A stretch of 64,000 nt of DNA. It comes from Mariniblastus fucicola. GTDB taxonomy: Bacteria > Planctomycetota > Planctomycetia > Pirellulales > Pirellulaceae. The position numbers and the translations under genes are program-made. Positions 52,988 to 61,476 of the stretch are shown here, piece by piece (position 1 is the first letter of the stretch; the number at the start of each line of letters is the position of its first letter). The stretch spans positions 4,464,001 to 4,528,000 of the forward strand of contig NZ_CP042912.1 in the NCBI RefSeq assembly GCF_008087665.1. The letters run 5' to 3'. The notes under the pieces are model-generated. The model had not been told where the DNA came from, did no database searches, and saw only the letters and a list, made by a program, of their open reading frames with translations.

Positions 52988-53262
52988 TAAAGTTCGCTTT
53001 TGAACGTTCGTTTTTTGGTCGAACACCGAATCGGTGCAACGGGAGCGCAGAACTCCCGTAATTGTCGAGTTTGTAAGCCGCTAGAGTCTAAATTCTGCGG
53101 AAAAACCCAGCAAGGGCAGAATTGCGGTCGAAGGTCGAATTCGAGGCCGGAATTGGCAAAACGGGAACTCCCTGATCAAGGTCGGAGGAGGATTCCTGGG
53201 TAAGTGCGGCATTTGGGTCATCGCTCCGGTCTTTCCCAACTCAAATTCCGACCTTGGCTGAC
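52988..53262. other. Non-coding gap between tgt and yajC with an inverted repeat
   Basis: 275 bp with no gene. CAAGGTCGGA (53177-53186) and TCCGACCTTG (53247-53256) form a perfect 10-bp inverted repeat with a 60-base spacer. Words similar to the bioA/pqiA repeat pair occur (TTCCGACC). Confidence 0.45.
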
Positions 53263-54381
53263 TCAATCGCTGGACTTGCCGCCAGCCCATCCAGCCATTC
53301 TCTCTTCAAAAAAGTCGAGAAAACGGTCCGCGGCGATCGCTTCGCGGGCCTGAGTCATCAGTCTCTGGTAGTAGCCGATGTTATGCATCGAGACCAGCAT
53401 TCCGGCCAGCATTTCTTTGGCCATGAACAAATGGCGAATATAGCCACGAGATAGTTCCGCGTGCGGCGTGTGCATCCCAGCCTGAATTGGTCTCGGATCT
53501 CGCTCGTGGATCGCGTTTTTCATTTTCAGAAACCCATCGTCGGTGAAGGCCATCGCGTTTCGGCCATTGCGAGTCGGCATCACGCAGTCAAACATGTCGA
53601 CCCCACGCAATACAGCCTGGAGCAAATCTTCCGGCCTCCCCACGCCCATCAAGTATCGCGGGCGATCTTCGGGCATATGAGGCGTCGTTGCTTCGATGAT
53701 GCGATACATTTCCGGCGGAGGTTCGCCAACACTTAAACCGCCAATCGCGTATCCCGGAAAGTCCAACTGTCGCAATTCCTTGGCGCATTCGATCCGCAGG
53801 CTCTCGTCGAGACCTCCCTGCAGAATTCCGAACTGGACCTGAGACTCCAGCGTGTGGGCGTCCCGACATCGCTCTGCCCAACGGATCGATCGATCCATCG
53901 CGTCTTTGACTTTTTCGCGCGAACTTGGAAGCTCGATGACGTGGTCGAAAACCATGGCGATGTCGCTGCCAAGATCCTGTTGAATCTGAACGCTGATTTC
54001 GGGCGTGATGGTGATTTTGCTTCCGTCGATATGAGAGCGAAAAGTGGCTCCCTGCTCGTCGACGACCGTTCGCTGAGCCAGCGAGAATACCTGAAAGCCT
54101 CCGCTGTCGGTCAGAATCGGTTTGTCCCAGCCCATGAACTTGTGCAAGCCACCGAGTTCTTTGACGACGCTTTCGCCGGGCCGAAGATGCAGGTGGTAGG
54201 TGTTGCCCAGCAAAATTTGGGAGCCAGTGGCTTCGACCATGTCCGTCGTCATGCCTTTGACTGTGCCGCAGGTCCCGACGGGCATGAAGGTCGGAAGTTC
54301 AATGACTCCACGCGGCGTATGCAGTCGCCCCAACCGAGCGCCACAGTTTTGGTCGACGTGAAGAAGTTCGTATCGGAACAT
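53263..54381 (-). CDS. tgt: Queuine tRNA-ribosyltransferase (Tgt)
   Basis: 372 residues, normal length. Tgt swaps guanine 34 for preQ1 in tRNAs with GUN anticodons. The general acid Asp92 is in [12 protein letters not shown] and the nucleophile Asp265 in [23 protein letters not shown] holds the base pocket. The zinc site is odd: bacterial Tgt has CxCxxC (302, 304, 307 in E. coli) plus His333, but here the aligned stretch reads [16 protein letters not shown], so positions 302, 304 and 307 are Gly, His and His, with His333 kept (SMHNIGYYQ). Either zinc is held by His residues or the site is lost. It is the first gene of a leftward group that leads to yajC and secDF, an arrangement common in bacteria. 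Confidence 0.93.
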   Translation of the reverse strand: MFRYELLHVDQNCGARLGRLHTPRGVIELPTFMPVGTCGTVKGMTTDMVEATGSQILLGNTYHLHLRPGESVVKELGGLHKFMGWDKPILTDSGGFQVFSLAQRTVVDEQGATFRSHIDGSKITITPEISVQIQQDLGSDIAMVFDHVIELPSSREKVKDAMDRSIRWAERCRDAHTLESQVQFGILQGGLDESLRIECAKELRQLDFPGYAIGGLSVGEPPPEMYRIIEATTPHMPEDRPRYLMGVGRPEDLLQAVLRGVDMFDCVMPTRNGRNAMAFTDDGFLKMKNAIHERDPRPIQAGMHTPHAELSRGYIRHLFMAKEMLAGMLVSMHNIGYYQRLMTQAREAIAADRFLDFFEERMAGWAGGKSSD

Positions 54382-54483
54382 GCGAAGAAGCTAAAAGTAA
54401 TAGGATGCAGTTTTCAGAGGCACACAAAGTAGCCTGAGCTGCACACTTTACCCGTTAACCTGCAAACTTCCACCTTCAGCCGA

Positions 54484-55572
54484 CTACTTCTTCAGCGGCT
54501 GAAGCAGCGTGCGAGTCCGCTGTTCTTCGCCCGGGACCGGATTCTTTTTGGCAACTTTGGCGACCGGCGCCGCGACAGCGACTTTCTCTTCCTGCACCAG
54601 CAATTCTTTGCGGAAGGCCGTGTAGTGCATGTAGCTTTCGGGGCCTTGGTAACCGATCACTCGCTCGTCCCACCGAGTTTCGCGATTTGTAATCAGCCCT
54701 TTCGCGATGTCGAACACGATGAATCCGCGAGCCATATGCGTGACGACCTGCGACCGGGTGGTTTCGTCAATGTGAGGCGTCATGACATTGGTGGTGAAGG
54801 TGACATGAGCTTTGCCATCGACGACTTTTTCCAAAACGTATCGCACACGAAGTTTCAGCTGCTGGTTCGAGCCGTATTCATCTCTCGCTTTAACGGTATC
54901 AGTGACGTCCCATTTGTGGCCGACGGGAATGGGTTCGTTGGGAAACGCGATGACGGGATTGTCACCGACTCCTCCGAGCTTGATCTGGTAGTCATAGTTG
55001 GATTTTTTGTTGACGACCTGACCGTTGGGCGAAATCGAATATGTCGAACAGACGCGTCCAAGCCGTTCCTGGTACGGCAGGCAAGTTCCAGGAGCTTCCT
55101 TGTCTTTTTCGCTGTCGTAGTTGATCGGATCGGACTCGCCTTTTTGCTCAAGGACTTTGATCTTTTCCATTTCGATATCGAATCGAATTGTGCCGCGGGA
55201 GTCAACATTTTGAACCGTCCATTTGAATTCAGGACGAGCACGAGTCGACGTTTTGTCGGACGCGGTACCGAAACGCGTTTCGACGACGGTGCGATGGTCG
55301 TGTTGCCATCGGATGACGTCGCCTTTTTTGAGCTTGTAGTTCAGCGAGTATTTTTGCTGACCGATTTTTCGTTTGGTGAATTTGTCGATTTGAGCCGCGA
55401 AGTCCGAATCGGTATCGGAGGTGGAGCCAGAATCTTCCTGAGGAGATTTTGCTTGCTGGACTGTTGTTTGCTGATCATCCTGCGGGTCGGACTGAGCAAC
55501 AACTCCGGAGAGAGTAACGGCGGTGATCGCCAACGCGACCAGGATACTTTTCAATTGCATTCGATTCACCAT
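54484..55572 (-). CDS. Secreted hypothetical protein
   Basis: 362 residues from ATG 55572, which has AAGGA ten bases upstream. The signal peptide (LVALAITAVTLSGVVA, about 11-26) precedes an acidic Ser/Thr/Asp/Gln linker (27-60) and a beta-rich domain with Lys/Arg-rich patches: YSLNYKLKKGDVIRWQHDHR, YSISPNGQVVNKKSNYDYQI, HKWDVTDTVKARDEYG, VTHMARGFIVFDIAKGLITN. A basic tail KKNPVPGEEQRTRTLLQPLKK follows. I do not know its family; it resembles planctomycete DUF6263-type proteins in its alternating beta design, but that is a weak guess. It sits between nadK and tgt. Its 3' end holds an imperfect hairpin around the stop. Confidence 0.65.
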   Translation of the reverse strand: MVNRMQLKSILVALAITAVTLSGVVAQSDPQDDQQTTVQQAKSPQEDSGSTSDTDSDFAAQIDKFTKRKIGQQKYSLNYKLKKGDVIRWQHDHRTVVETRFGTASDKTSTRARPEFKWTVQNVDSRGTIRFDIEMEKIKVLEQKGESDPINYDSEKDKEAPGTCLPYQERLGRVCSTYSISPNGQVVNKKSNYDYQIKLGGVGDNPVIAFPNEPIPVGHKWDVTDTVKARDEYGSNQQLKLRVRYVLEKVVDGKAHVTFTTNVMTPHIDETTRSQVVTHMARGFIVFDIAKGLITNRETRWDERVIGYQGPESYMHYTAFRKELLVQEEKVAVAAPVAKVAKKNPVPGEEQRTRTLLQPLKK

Positions 55573-55684
55573 CGTTTCCTTACGAACGGTTTCATTTAAC
55601 AGGCCTGACGCGACAGGGCTCTGCGGAATCCTGCGAACATCCGAAGGGCTAGATTTCGCGACATGGCATAAGCCTGTCGATCAA

Positions 55685-56545
55685 TTACTTTTTAATCTCG
55701 CCACCCCAGCCAAGTTTCTCGCGGAGCGTGCGGTAGTAATTATTGCCGCTGACTTCGATTAATTGAAAGATCGATTTGGCCCGCGAAACACGGACTCGAT
55801 CACCTGCTTGCAGTTTTGAAACGATCTGACCATCCAAAACGACACACGCCGACTCGTTCGGATTCGCCGCCACAAGCTCGTAAACTCGATCGGCGGAGTC
55901 GACGACCGGACGAACCGTCAGCGTGTGCGGGCTGATCGGAGAAATGACGAAAGCCTGCAAATCTTTGCGCAAAATCGGGCCGCCAGCCGAAAGATTGTGG
56001 GCGGTTGAACCCACCGGTGTGCTGATAATCAGCCCGTCGCAGCTGTAGGAAGTCGCCGGTATGCCGTCGACGGCAAGGTCCAATTGCTGGATATCGAATG
56101 GCGGGCCGCCGAGAATCGCGACTTCATTCAGCCCCGTTTTCGATGCGATCGTTTCGTCGCCCCGAAGGACTTCGATCTGCAACATTAGATGATCAACCAG
56201 CTGGAATTTCCCGCAGTCGATCGATTGCAAAGCCGCAACGATGTCTCGCGGATTGACGTCAGCAAGAAAGCCGAGCTTGCCCAGATTCACACCAAGAACC
56301 GGAATCTGATCGTTCTCCATCCGCGTCGCGGCTCGCAAAATGGATCCGTCGCCGCCAAGCACGATCGCAAAATCGGCTCCCATCTGGCCCGGGTTCTCGG
56401 AGTAGTCAAACTCCTCGGCGACGACGTCGACCACGCTTTCAATCAGCGGCCGCAGCTCTTTGGCCTGATGCACAACTTTGGGGCGGCGATCACCGGAACC
56501 GACCAGGACGACTTTGAATTTTTGCTGGTCGTCTGATTTTTGCAT
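55685..56545 (-). CDS. nadK: NAD kinase
   Basis: 286 residues from ATG 56545; an in-frame start at 56599 adds 18 residues without family likeness. The enzyme phosphorylates NAD to NADP in the cytoplasm. Key motifs: LGGDGSILRAATRM (GGDG), NLGKLGFLADV, LNEVAILGGPPF, ISTPVGSTAHNLSAGGPIL and ISPHTLTVRPVV. All belong to the NAD kinase family, and the diacylglycerol-kinase-like relatives lack these. It is downstream of dxs, 91 bp from its stop, on the same strand. Confidence 0.95.
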   Translation of the reverse strand: MQKSDDQQKFKVVLVGSGDRRPKVVHQAKELRPLIESVVDVVAEEFDYSENPGQMGADFAIVLGGDGSILRAATRMENDQIPVLGVNLGKLGFLADVNPRDIVAALQSIDCGKFQLVDHLMLQIEVLRGDETIASKTGLNEVAILGGPPFDIQQLDLAVDGIPATSYSCDGLIISTPVGSTAHNLSAGGPILRKDLQAFVISPISPHTLTVRPVVDSADRVYELVAANPNESACVVLDGQIVSKLQAGDRVRVSRAKSIFQLIEVSGNNYYRTLREKLGWGGEIKK

Positions 56546-56635
56546 GGCGGGAACTCTGAAATCGTATTCGTTTTCGACGCAATGATCATGATCGATCACG
56601 GGCTGGAGTCCTACGCCACCTTTTGGCAGAACGCA

Positions 56636-58543
56636 CTATCCAACCGATTCGATACCAGAGTCTACCGCCGCGCCGCTGGCGTTGCGACAAGTCTCCACGA
56701 TTCCGTCGACATCGAGCTTCAGATCGGCAAGCAGACCGGCGCGGTCGCCGTGAGGCACGAACAGGTCCGGAATTCCAATTCGATGGACTTTTCGAGCGTC
56801 GAGCCGCATGTCGTTCGCGGCTTCAAGAAACGCACTGCCGAATCCACCGTGCAGCATCGCCTCTTCAACCGTGACGACGAAATCGTGATTCTCGATGGCG
56901 TCGCGAACCATGTCGCGATCGATCGGTTTCACAAAGCGTGCATTGACCACACCGACATTGATTCCGATCTGGGCAAGTTTCTCCGCAGCTGCCAAACAAT
57001 CGACCAATTGAATGCCGGCACAAACGATCACGCCATCGCTGCCTTCACGTAGCGTCTCGGACTTGCCAAGCTCGATCGGTTGAAGTTCGCGGTCGACTTC
57101 GGTCGCATTAAGTTTTGGATAGCGAATCGAGCAGGCCGTATCGTGGCTGAGCGAGAAATCCAACATGGCTCCAATGTCATTGGCATCCCCCGGAGCCATC
57201 ACAACCATGTTCGGAAACAGCCGCATGTAGCCGTAGTCGAACGTTCCATGATGCGTCGGGCCGTCGTCCGCCGTCAGACCTCCGCGGTCAAGCATGAAGG
57301 TGACCGGAAGTTTCTGCAGACAGACCTCCTGGAAAATGTGGTCGAAACTACGCTGCAAAAATGTGCTGTAAATGTCGACGATCGGACGCATGCCGACTTT
57401 GCACTGACCAGCAGCAAACGCAACCGCGTGCGCCTCACAAATTCCGACGTCAAAGAAGCGATCTGGAAACTCTTCCCGAACGGCTTCCAACTTATTGCCC
57501 TGGCACATCGCCGCGGTGATGACCGTGACACGTTCGTTGTGCCGCATCTGGTCGCCAATCGCGTCGGCGGCATGATTGGTGAACGCTTTCGATGAAGATT
57601 TGGTCAGCGGAACCGGAATGCCTTCTTCGCTGCGTTCAAATGCCGGAGGCGTGTGAAAGTAAACCGGATCTTCGGCCGCGGGCTTGTACCCGTGCCCTTT
57701 GTTGGTCATTACGTGCAGCAAAACCGGTCCGTCGATTTCGCGAACCATCTTCAGATATTTCTTGACCAGACCAATGTTGTGTCCATCGATTGGCCCGAAA
57801 TATTTGAAACCAAAGTCTTCGAACATCATGCCGCCGTGCAAACCGGCTTTAACGCCTTCTTTGATTTGGAACAGCATCCGTTCGGTCGGATCGCCGAGCA
57901 GCGGAACCTTGTTCAGCATGTTGACGACTTCGTTTTTGACGCCCGAATAGATCGGGTTGGAACGAAGCTTGTCGAGATAATGAGCCACGCCGCCAACGCG
58001 CGGACAGATCGACATCTCGTTATCGTTGAGCACGACCAACATCTTGCTTTTCAGCTCGCTGGCATTGTTGATGGCTTCGTAGACGACGCCGGAAGGAAAC
58101 GCACCATCGCCGATGACCGCGACAGTGTAGTTATCGCGGCCCATCAAGTCGTCGCCGCTGCGAAGCCCGACCGCGGTCGAAACGCTGGCTCCCGCGTGAC
58201 CGGTGACGAACAGATCGTAGTCACTTTCTTCCGGGTTTGGATAACCCATCAATCCGCCGCGTGTGCGGATGGTGTCGAATTGGTGATACCGACCGGTAAC
58301 GAGTTTCTGCGGATAAATCTGATGACCGGTGTCCCAGATCAGACGATCGCTCAAAAAATCAAACGTGCTGTGCAGCGCCAACGTCAACTCGACCACGCCC
58401 AGGTTGGACGCGAAGTGAGCAGCTCGCTTGCTGAGCAGATTGCACAGCGTTTCACGAATTTCGTCAGCGACCAATTCGAGGTCGGCGACAGACATTTCGT
58501 GAAGGTCACGGGCGTCATTGATTTTTGAAAGAAAGTTCGACAT
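56636..58543 (-). CDS. dxs: 1-deoxy-D-xylulose-5-phosphate synthase
   Basis: 635 residues. ATG 58543 has GGAG 11 bases upstream. The first step of the MEP pathway: pyruvate plus glyceraldehyde 3-phosphate to DXP, using thiamine diphosphate. Motifs: GHAGASVSTAVGLRSG, GDGAFPSGVVYEAINNAS (ThDP-binding GDG..NN), GPIDGHNIG, GHGYKPAAEDPV, DRGGLTADDGPTHHGTFDY and HGGFGSAFLEAAND at the end. It lies 36 bp after the polyprenyl synthase gene on the same strand, so the two form an isoprenoid operon; nadK follows. Confidence 0.96.
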   Translation of the reverse strand: MSNFLSKINDARDLHEMSVADLELVADEIRETLCNLLSKRAAHFASNLGVVELTLALHSTFDFLSDRLIWDTGHQIYPQKLVTGRYHQFDTIRTRGGLMGYPNPEESDYDLFVTGHAGASVSTAVGLRSGDDLMGRDNYTVAVIGDGAFPSGVVYEAINNASELKSKMLVVLNDNEMSICPRVGGVAHYLDKLRSNPIYSGVKNEVVNMLNKVPLLGDPTERMLFQIKEGVKAGLHGGMMFEDFGFKYFGPIDGHNIGLVKKYLKMVREIDGPVLLHVMTNKGHGYKPAAEDPVYFHTPPAFERSEEGIPVPLTKSSSKAFTNHAADAIGDQMRHNERVTVITAAMCQGNKLEAVREEFPDRFFDVGICEAHAVAFAAGQCKVGMRPIVDIYSTFLQRSFDHIFQEVCLQKLPVTFMLDRGGLTADDGPTHHGTFDYGYMRLFPNMVVMAPGDANDIGAMLDFSLSHDTACSIRYPKLNATEVDRELQPIELGKSETLREGSDGVIVCAGIQLVDCLAAAEKLAQIGINVGVVNARFVKPIDRDMVRDAIENHDFVVTVEEAMLHGGFGSAFLEAANDMRLDARKVHRIGIPDLFVPHGDRAGLLADLKLDVDGIVETCRNASGAAVDSGIESVG

Positions 58544-58579
58544 GGAAATTCTCCGTTAATTTGTCGTCAGCAAGTCTTC

Positions 58580-59470
58580 CTACTGAGTCCGACTGACTAC
58601 AAATCGGGCAAGGAGTTCAAGTGGTTTGGCAGCGTCCCCAAAGGACTGAATTGAGGCAATCGCTTTTTCGGTGATTTCATGCAGGAAAGTTTCGCTTTCG
58701 GCTTCGCCGAGCACCGACGGGTAGGTCAGCTTGCCTCGATCGGCATCTTTTCCGGTACGCTTTCCCATTTTGGTCTGTGAGCCGCGAAAGTCCAACAGAT
58801 CATCCACAATTTGAAACGCGAGGCCAAGATGTTTGCCATATTCGACCAGGGAATGGCGTTGATCTTCGTCGGCACGAGCCGTCACGGCTCCCATTTCCAG
58901 CGAAACGGTCAGCAGAGCTCCCGTTTTGCGGCTGTGAATTTTTTCCAGCATGACACGATCGTGGGCTCCGAATTCGCATCCAAGATCGTCAGCCTGGCCT
59001 CCAACGAGTTTGCTTGGACCGGAGGCAATCGCCAACAATCGGCTACATTCGAGGGCAACTTCAGCTGGCTGCACATCGCGAGCGATCGCTTCAAAAGCCA
59101 TCGGAATCAGGGCATCGCCGGCAAGAATTGCGATGGCTTCATCGAACTGAATGTGACACGTCGGGCGACCGCGGCGAAGTTCGTCATCGTCCATCGCCGG
59201 AAGGTCGTCATGGATCAATGAGTAGTTGTGGATCATCTCGACGGCACAGGCAGCCGGAATCGCGGCCGACAAATCGCCGTCGCATACTTCGGACGCCGCC
59301 AGCGTAAGCAACGGTCGAATTCGCTTCCCCGGAGCCAGCAGACAATAGCGAATCGCTTCGGCGAGGTGTTCAGGACAGCCGGAATCGAAGTCGCAATAAC
59401 GCAGCAGGGCGTCTTGGATCAGTTTTCGGTGAGCTTCGATTTGCGGAGGAAATAGAGCAGTGCTGGCCAT
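58580..59470 (-). CDS. ispA: Polyprenyl (farnesyl/geranylgeranyl) diphosphate synthase
   Basis: 296 residues. The first Asp-rich motif DDLPAMDDDELRRGRPT (about 92-108) and the second DDLLDFRG (about 224-231) bind magnesium and diphosphate. The residues before the first motif are YSLIH, with Tyr five residues and His directly ahead of it, pattern often seen in farnesyl synthases of the bacterial IspA type. It condenses isopentenyl diphosphate with shorter allylic diphosphates in the cytoplasm. Upstream of dxs in the same operon. Product chain length (C15 or C20) is not certain. Confidence 0.92.
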   Translation of the reverse strand: MASTALFPPQIEAHRKLIQDALLRYCDFDSGCPEHLAEAIRYCLLAPGKRIRPLLTLAASEVCDGDLSAAIPAACAVEMIHNYSLIHDDLPAMDDDELRRGRPTCHIQFDEAIAILAGDALIPMAFEAIARDVQPAEVALECSRLLAIASGPSKLVGGQADDLGCEFGAHDRVMLEKIHSRKTGALLTVSLEMGAVTARADEDQRHSLVEYGKHLGLAFQIVDDLLDFRGSQTKMGKRTGKDADRGKLTYPSVLGEAESETFLHEITEKAIASIQSFGDAAKPLELLARFVVSRTQ

Positions 59471-59855
59471 GGACTTTCTTGTCGTTCAAAACGTCGGCTT
59501 GCTATATAGAAGAACCGCAACTGTTCATCAGCCAGCAACCTGAAGGCGGGGTCTATTCTAACTCTTTGAGCAATTCGGTCCATTCGGGTAGCGAATCGTG
59601 CCAAATTGGCTCAGTTTCTTTGATTGGAGGTCGTTAACGGCTCGAATCGCCGTTCCAAGCGATGGTGACCGCCCCCGCCAGCCACGGCCGCGATTGTGCC
59701 GCCGCATGCGGTTTGAGCCAGTCGGCTGTTCCGACTGTAGCGGTTTTCACGGCAAGATTTCCCGGGTTAGGGCAAATCCGGTTTGCGAATTTGCGGATCT
59801 GCCGCGCATTGGCTTTTCAAAACCTAAACTTTGAAAATCATTTGGGAGCAGACCT
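59471..59855. other. Non-coding stretch upstream of ispA and the small membrane gene
   Basis: 385 bp between divergent starts at 59470 and 59856. Frames on both strands (for example rightward 59598-59834, 78 codons) are not supported by any family likeness. It should carry promoters for both directions; a GGGAG at 59843-59847 is the ribosome site of the small gene. Confidence 0.4.
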
Positions 59856-60041
59856 ATGTCACATTCTAGCGTCAACATGAAATCACTTTCGCTGGTGGAG
59901 CGAAAGGAATACGAAGAGCTGAAGCACTACTATTCGATCGAAGCCCAACGACTTCGCCAGCAAAAGGTCTTCCTGGGCCTGGCCGTGGTTGCCTTCATCG
60001 GTGCGCTGGCTGCGTTTCATTTCTTCGAAATCAGCCTGTAG
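59856..60041 (+). CDS. Small single-span membrane protein
   Basis: 61 residues. ATG 59856 has GGGAG 13 bases upstream. A charged N-terminal helix (LVERKEYEELKHYYSIEAQRL, split as LVERKEYEELK and HYYSIEAQRL) is followed by one membrane segment KVFLGLAVVAFIGALAAFHFF near the C-terminus (VFLGLAVVAFIGALAAF). This N-in, tail-anchor-like design is common in small proteins that modulate membrane enzymes. No family known. A CCTTTTG/CAAAAGG hairpin (60052-60069) follows ten bases after the stop, possibly a transcription end, but it lacks a T-run. Confidence 0.6.
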   Translation: MSHSSVNMKSLSLVERKEYEELKHYYSIEAQRLRQQKVFLGLAVVAFIGALAAFHFFEISL

Positions 60042-60224
60042 AACTCGCTCACCTTTTGTCATCAAAAGGCAAAATCCAAAAAGCCGACTTCCATCGTGAC
60101 CGTCGCCAAAAGACACGTCGCGCGGATCGCTACGCACGAGGTCTGTTTCCCGCTCGCCGACCGATTCGATTGGCTGCTCACCGCAGCAAACAGCAGTGCA
60201 CCGCATCCCGTACGAACGGCGACA

Positions 60225-61310
60225 TCAGTCTTCTTTCGCTGACGAATCCGTCAGCGTCGCACAGAAAACCAACACCCACGACCGGTTTTTGTCTCTCGAG
60301 CTAATCACTGAAGCTTCGCCTGATTTGCACTCGATTTCTGCTTCAAGTTTGAAGTTCTGAATCGATTTCGCGAACACAACGTCGTCGCCGTCTTCCATCA
60401 ACGCGACGTCGGAATCCTCCAGCATCGACTTCTCCAAACCAAAGTCAATCGTAATGAGTTCACCACTGCGAGTCGCCTTGCCGGACAGGCTGGTGCCAGT
60501 TTCATACGTGGAAATCTGATTCGACGTTTGGCCTCCTCGCGAACGGGTAGCTCCGTTGACGACCGGATTCTGCCCACCACGGACTAGCGAGAAAGAACCG
60601 CCGAATTTCGTGCTCAAATGAAACTCTTCAATTTGCAATGAAGACCGTTTTGCGAGCTTGGCCATTTCTTCCGCCACGACGCGACTGGATTTACCGTTGA
60701 GCATATTCGCATCGACCCAACCTTCGGAACTGACGACCCAGATGCTGACTTCGGCAGAATTTGACTTTGATTTTGTTTTTTTCGAACGGGCAACCTTGTC
60801 GACAGCTTGCTGTTTCAAAATGGCTTCGACGGATTCAAGATCGGCTGCATCGCCCCACATTGTGATTTTGTCGCCATCAGAAAGCAGCGTGACGGTACCG
60901 CCAAGTTTCTTGCGAGTTAATTTCTTCGCATGTTTTGATCCTGACCTCTCGTCAACCTCTCTCAATCTATTGGGGCGAGATTCGACCGCACGTTTTTTTC
61001 GTTTTTCGGCATTCTCCAGTCCTGCATTTCCGAGATAGCTATTGAACAATTCGTCAAAACTGATTTCGCCATCAGAGTTCACGTCAGCCTTGCCCGGTGG
61101 CTTGCGCCTCATTTCCGACATCTCTTCGGTGTCGAGCAAACCGTTTTCGTCGGCGTCATAGGTATGGAAAAGTCCTTTGACGTAAGCTTCGTACCCCGTC
61201 CGTAGATCCCGTTTCTGGGCAAACGCGTCTTGCGAGGCGATGGAAAACAAACACAAGCTGATGAGCGCCGGTAAAAATGGCTCACGCAAAATTTTCGTTG
61301 GCAACAACAT
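60225..61310 (-). CDS. Secreted EF-hand protein
   Basis: 361 residues. A signal peptide (FLPALISLCLFSIASQDAFA, 12-31) precedes two EF-hand loops: DADENGLLDTEE (52-63) and DVNSDGEISFDE (76-87), each with full calcium ligand spacing. A basic linker (about 100-130, KRKKRAVESRPNRLR) leads to a beta/alpha domain (VTLLSDGDKITMWGD, 139-153) and a Gly/Ser/Thr-rich middle, ending with FKLEAEIECKSGEASVISSR and SWVLVFCATL. The end part resembles secretin-like domains of planctomycete surface proteins but I cannot name it. Exported, calcium-binding. Single gene. Confidence 0.72.
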   Translation of the reverse strand: MLLPTKILREPFLPALISLCLFSIASQDAFAQKRDLRTGYEAYVKGLFHTYDADENGLLDTEEMSEMRRKPPGKADVNSDGEISFDELFNSYLGNAGLENAEKRKKRAVESRPNRLREVDERSGSKHAKKLTRKKLGGTVTLLSDGDKITMWGDAADLESVEAILKQQAVDKVARSKKTKSKSNSAEVSIWVVSSEGWVDANMLNGKSSRVVAEEMAKLAKRSSLQIEEFHLSTKFGGSFSLVRGGQNPVVNGATRSRGGQTSNQISTYETGTSLSGKATRSGELITIDFGLEKSMLEDSDVALMEDGDDVVFAKSIQNFKLEAEIECKSGEASVISSRDKNRSWVLVFCATLTDSSAKED

Positions 61311-61476
61311 TTTGCTGACTCCAGAGAGATTTCAGAAATGCGACTTCAGGTTTGAACACAGGCGAGTTTTGGGTGTTCCGCAACTTCCCGGAACTTGATC
61401 CTGTCTACTGCCTGACTGTTTTGGCTTTGAAATGTGAGACTACTACAGGAAGCACGAGCGAAATTTCGGCCCAGTG

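Noticed and set aside
54474-54504. 9-bp inverted repeat CTTCAGCCG/CGGCTGAAG at the end of the 54484 gene
   Set aside because: It spans the stop codon and has no T-run in either direction; too weak to call a terminator.
54625-55599. 324-codon open frame on the + strand opposite the secreted protein
   Set aside because: Antisense shadow; the - strand product has a signal peptide and ribosome site.
57653-58528. 291-codon open frame opposite dxs
   Set aside because: Antisense shadow of dxs.
59598-59834. 78-codon frame upstream of the small membrane gene
   Set aside because: No family likeness or ribosome site; arginine- and proline-rich translation typical of chance frames.
60052-60069. CCTTTTG/CAAAAGG hairpin after the small membrane gene
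   Set aside because: Short AT-rich stem and no T-run; kept only as a remark in that gene's entry.
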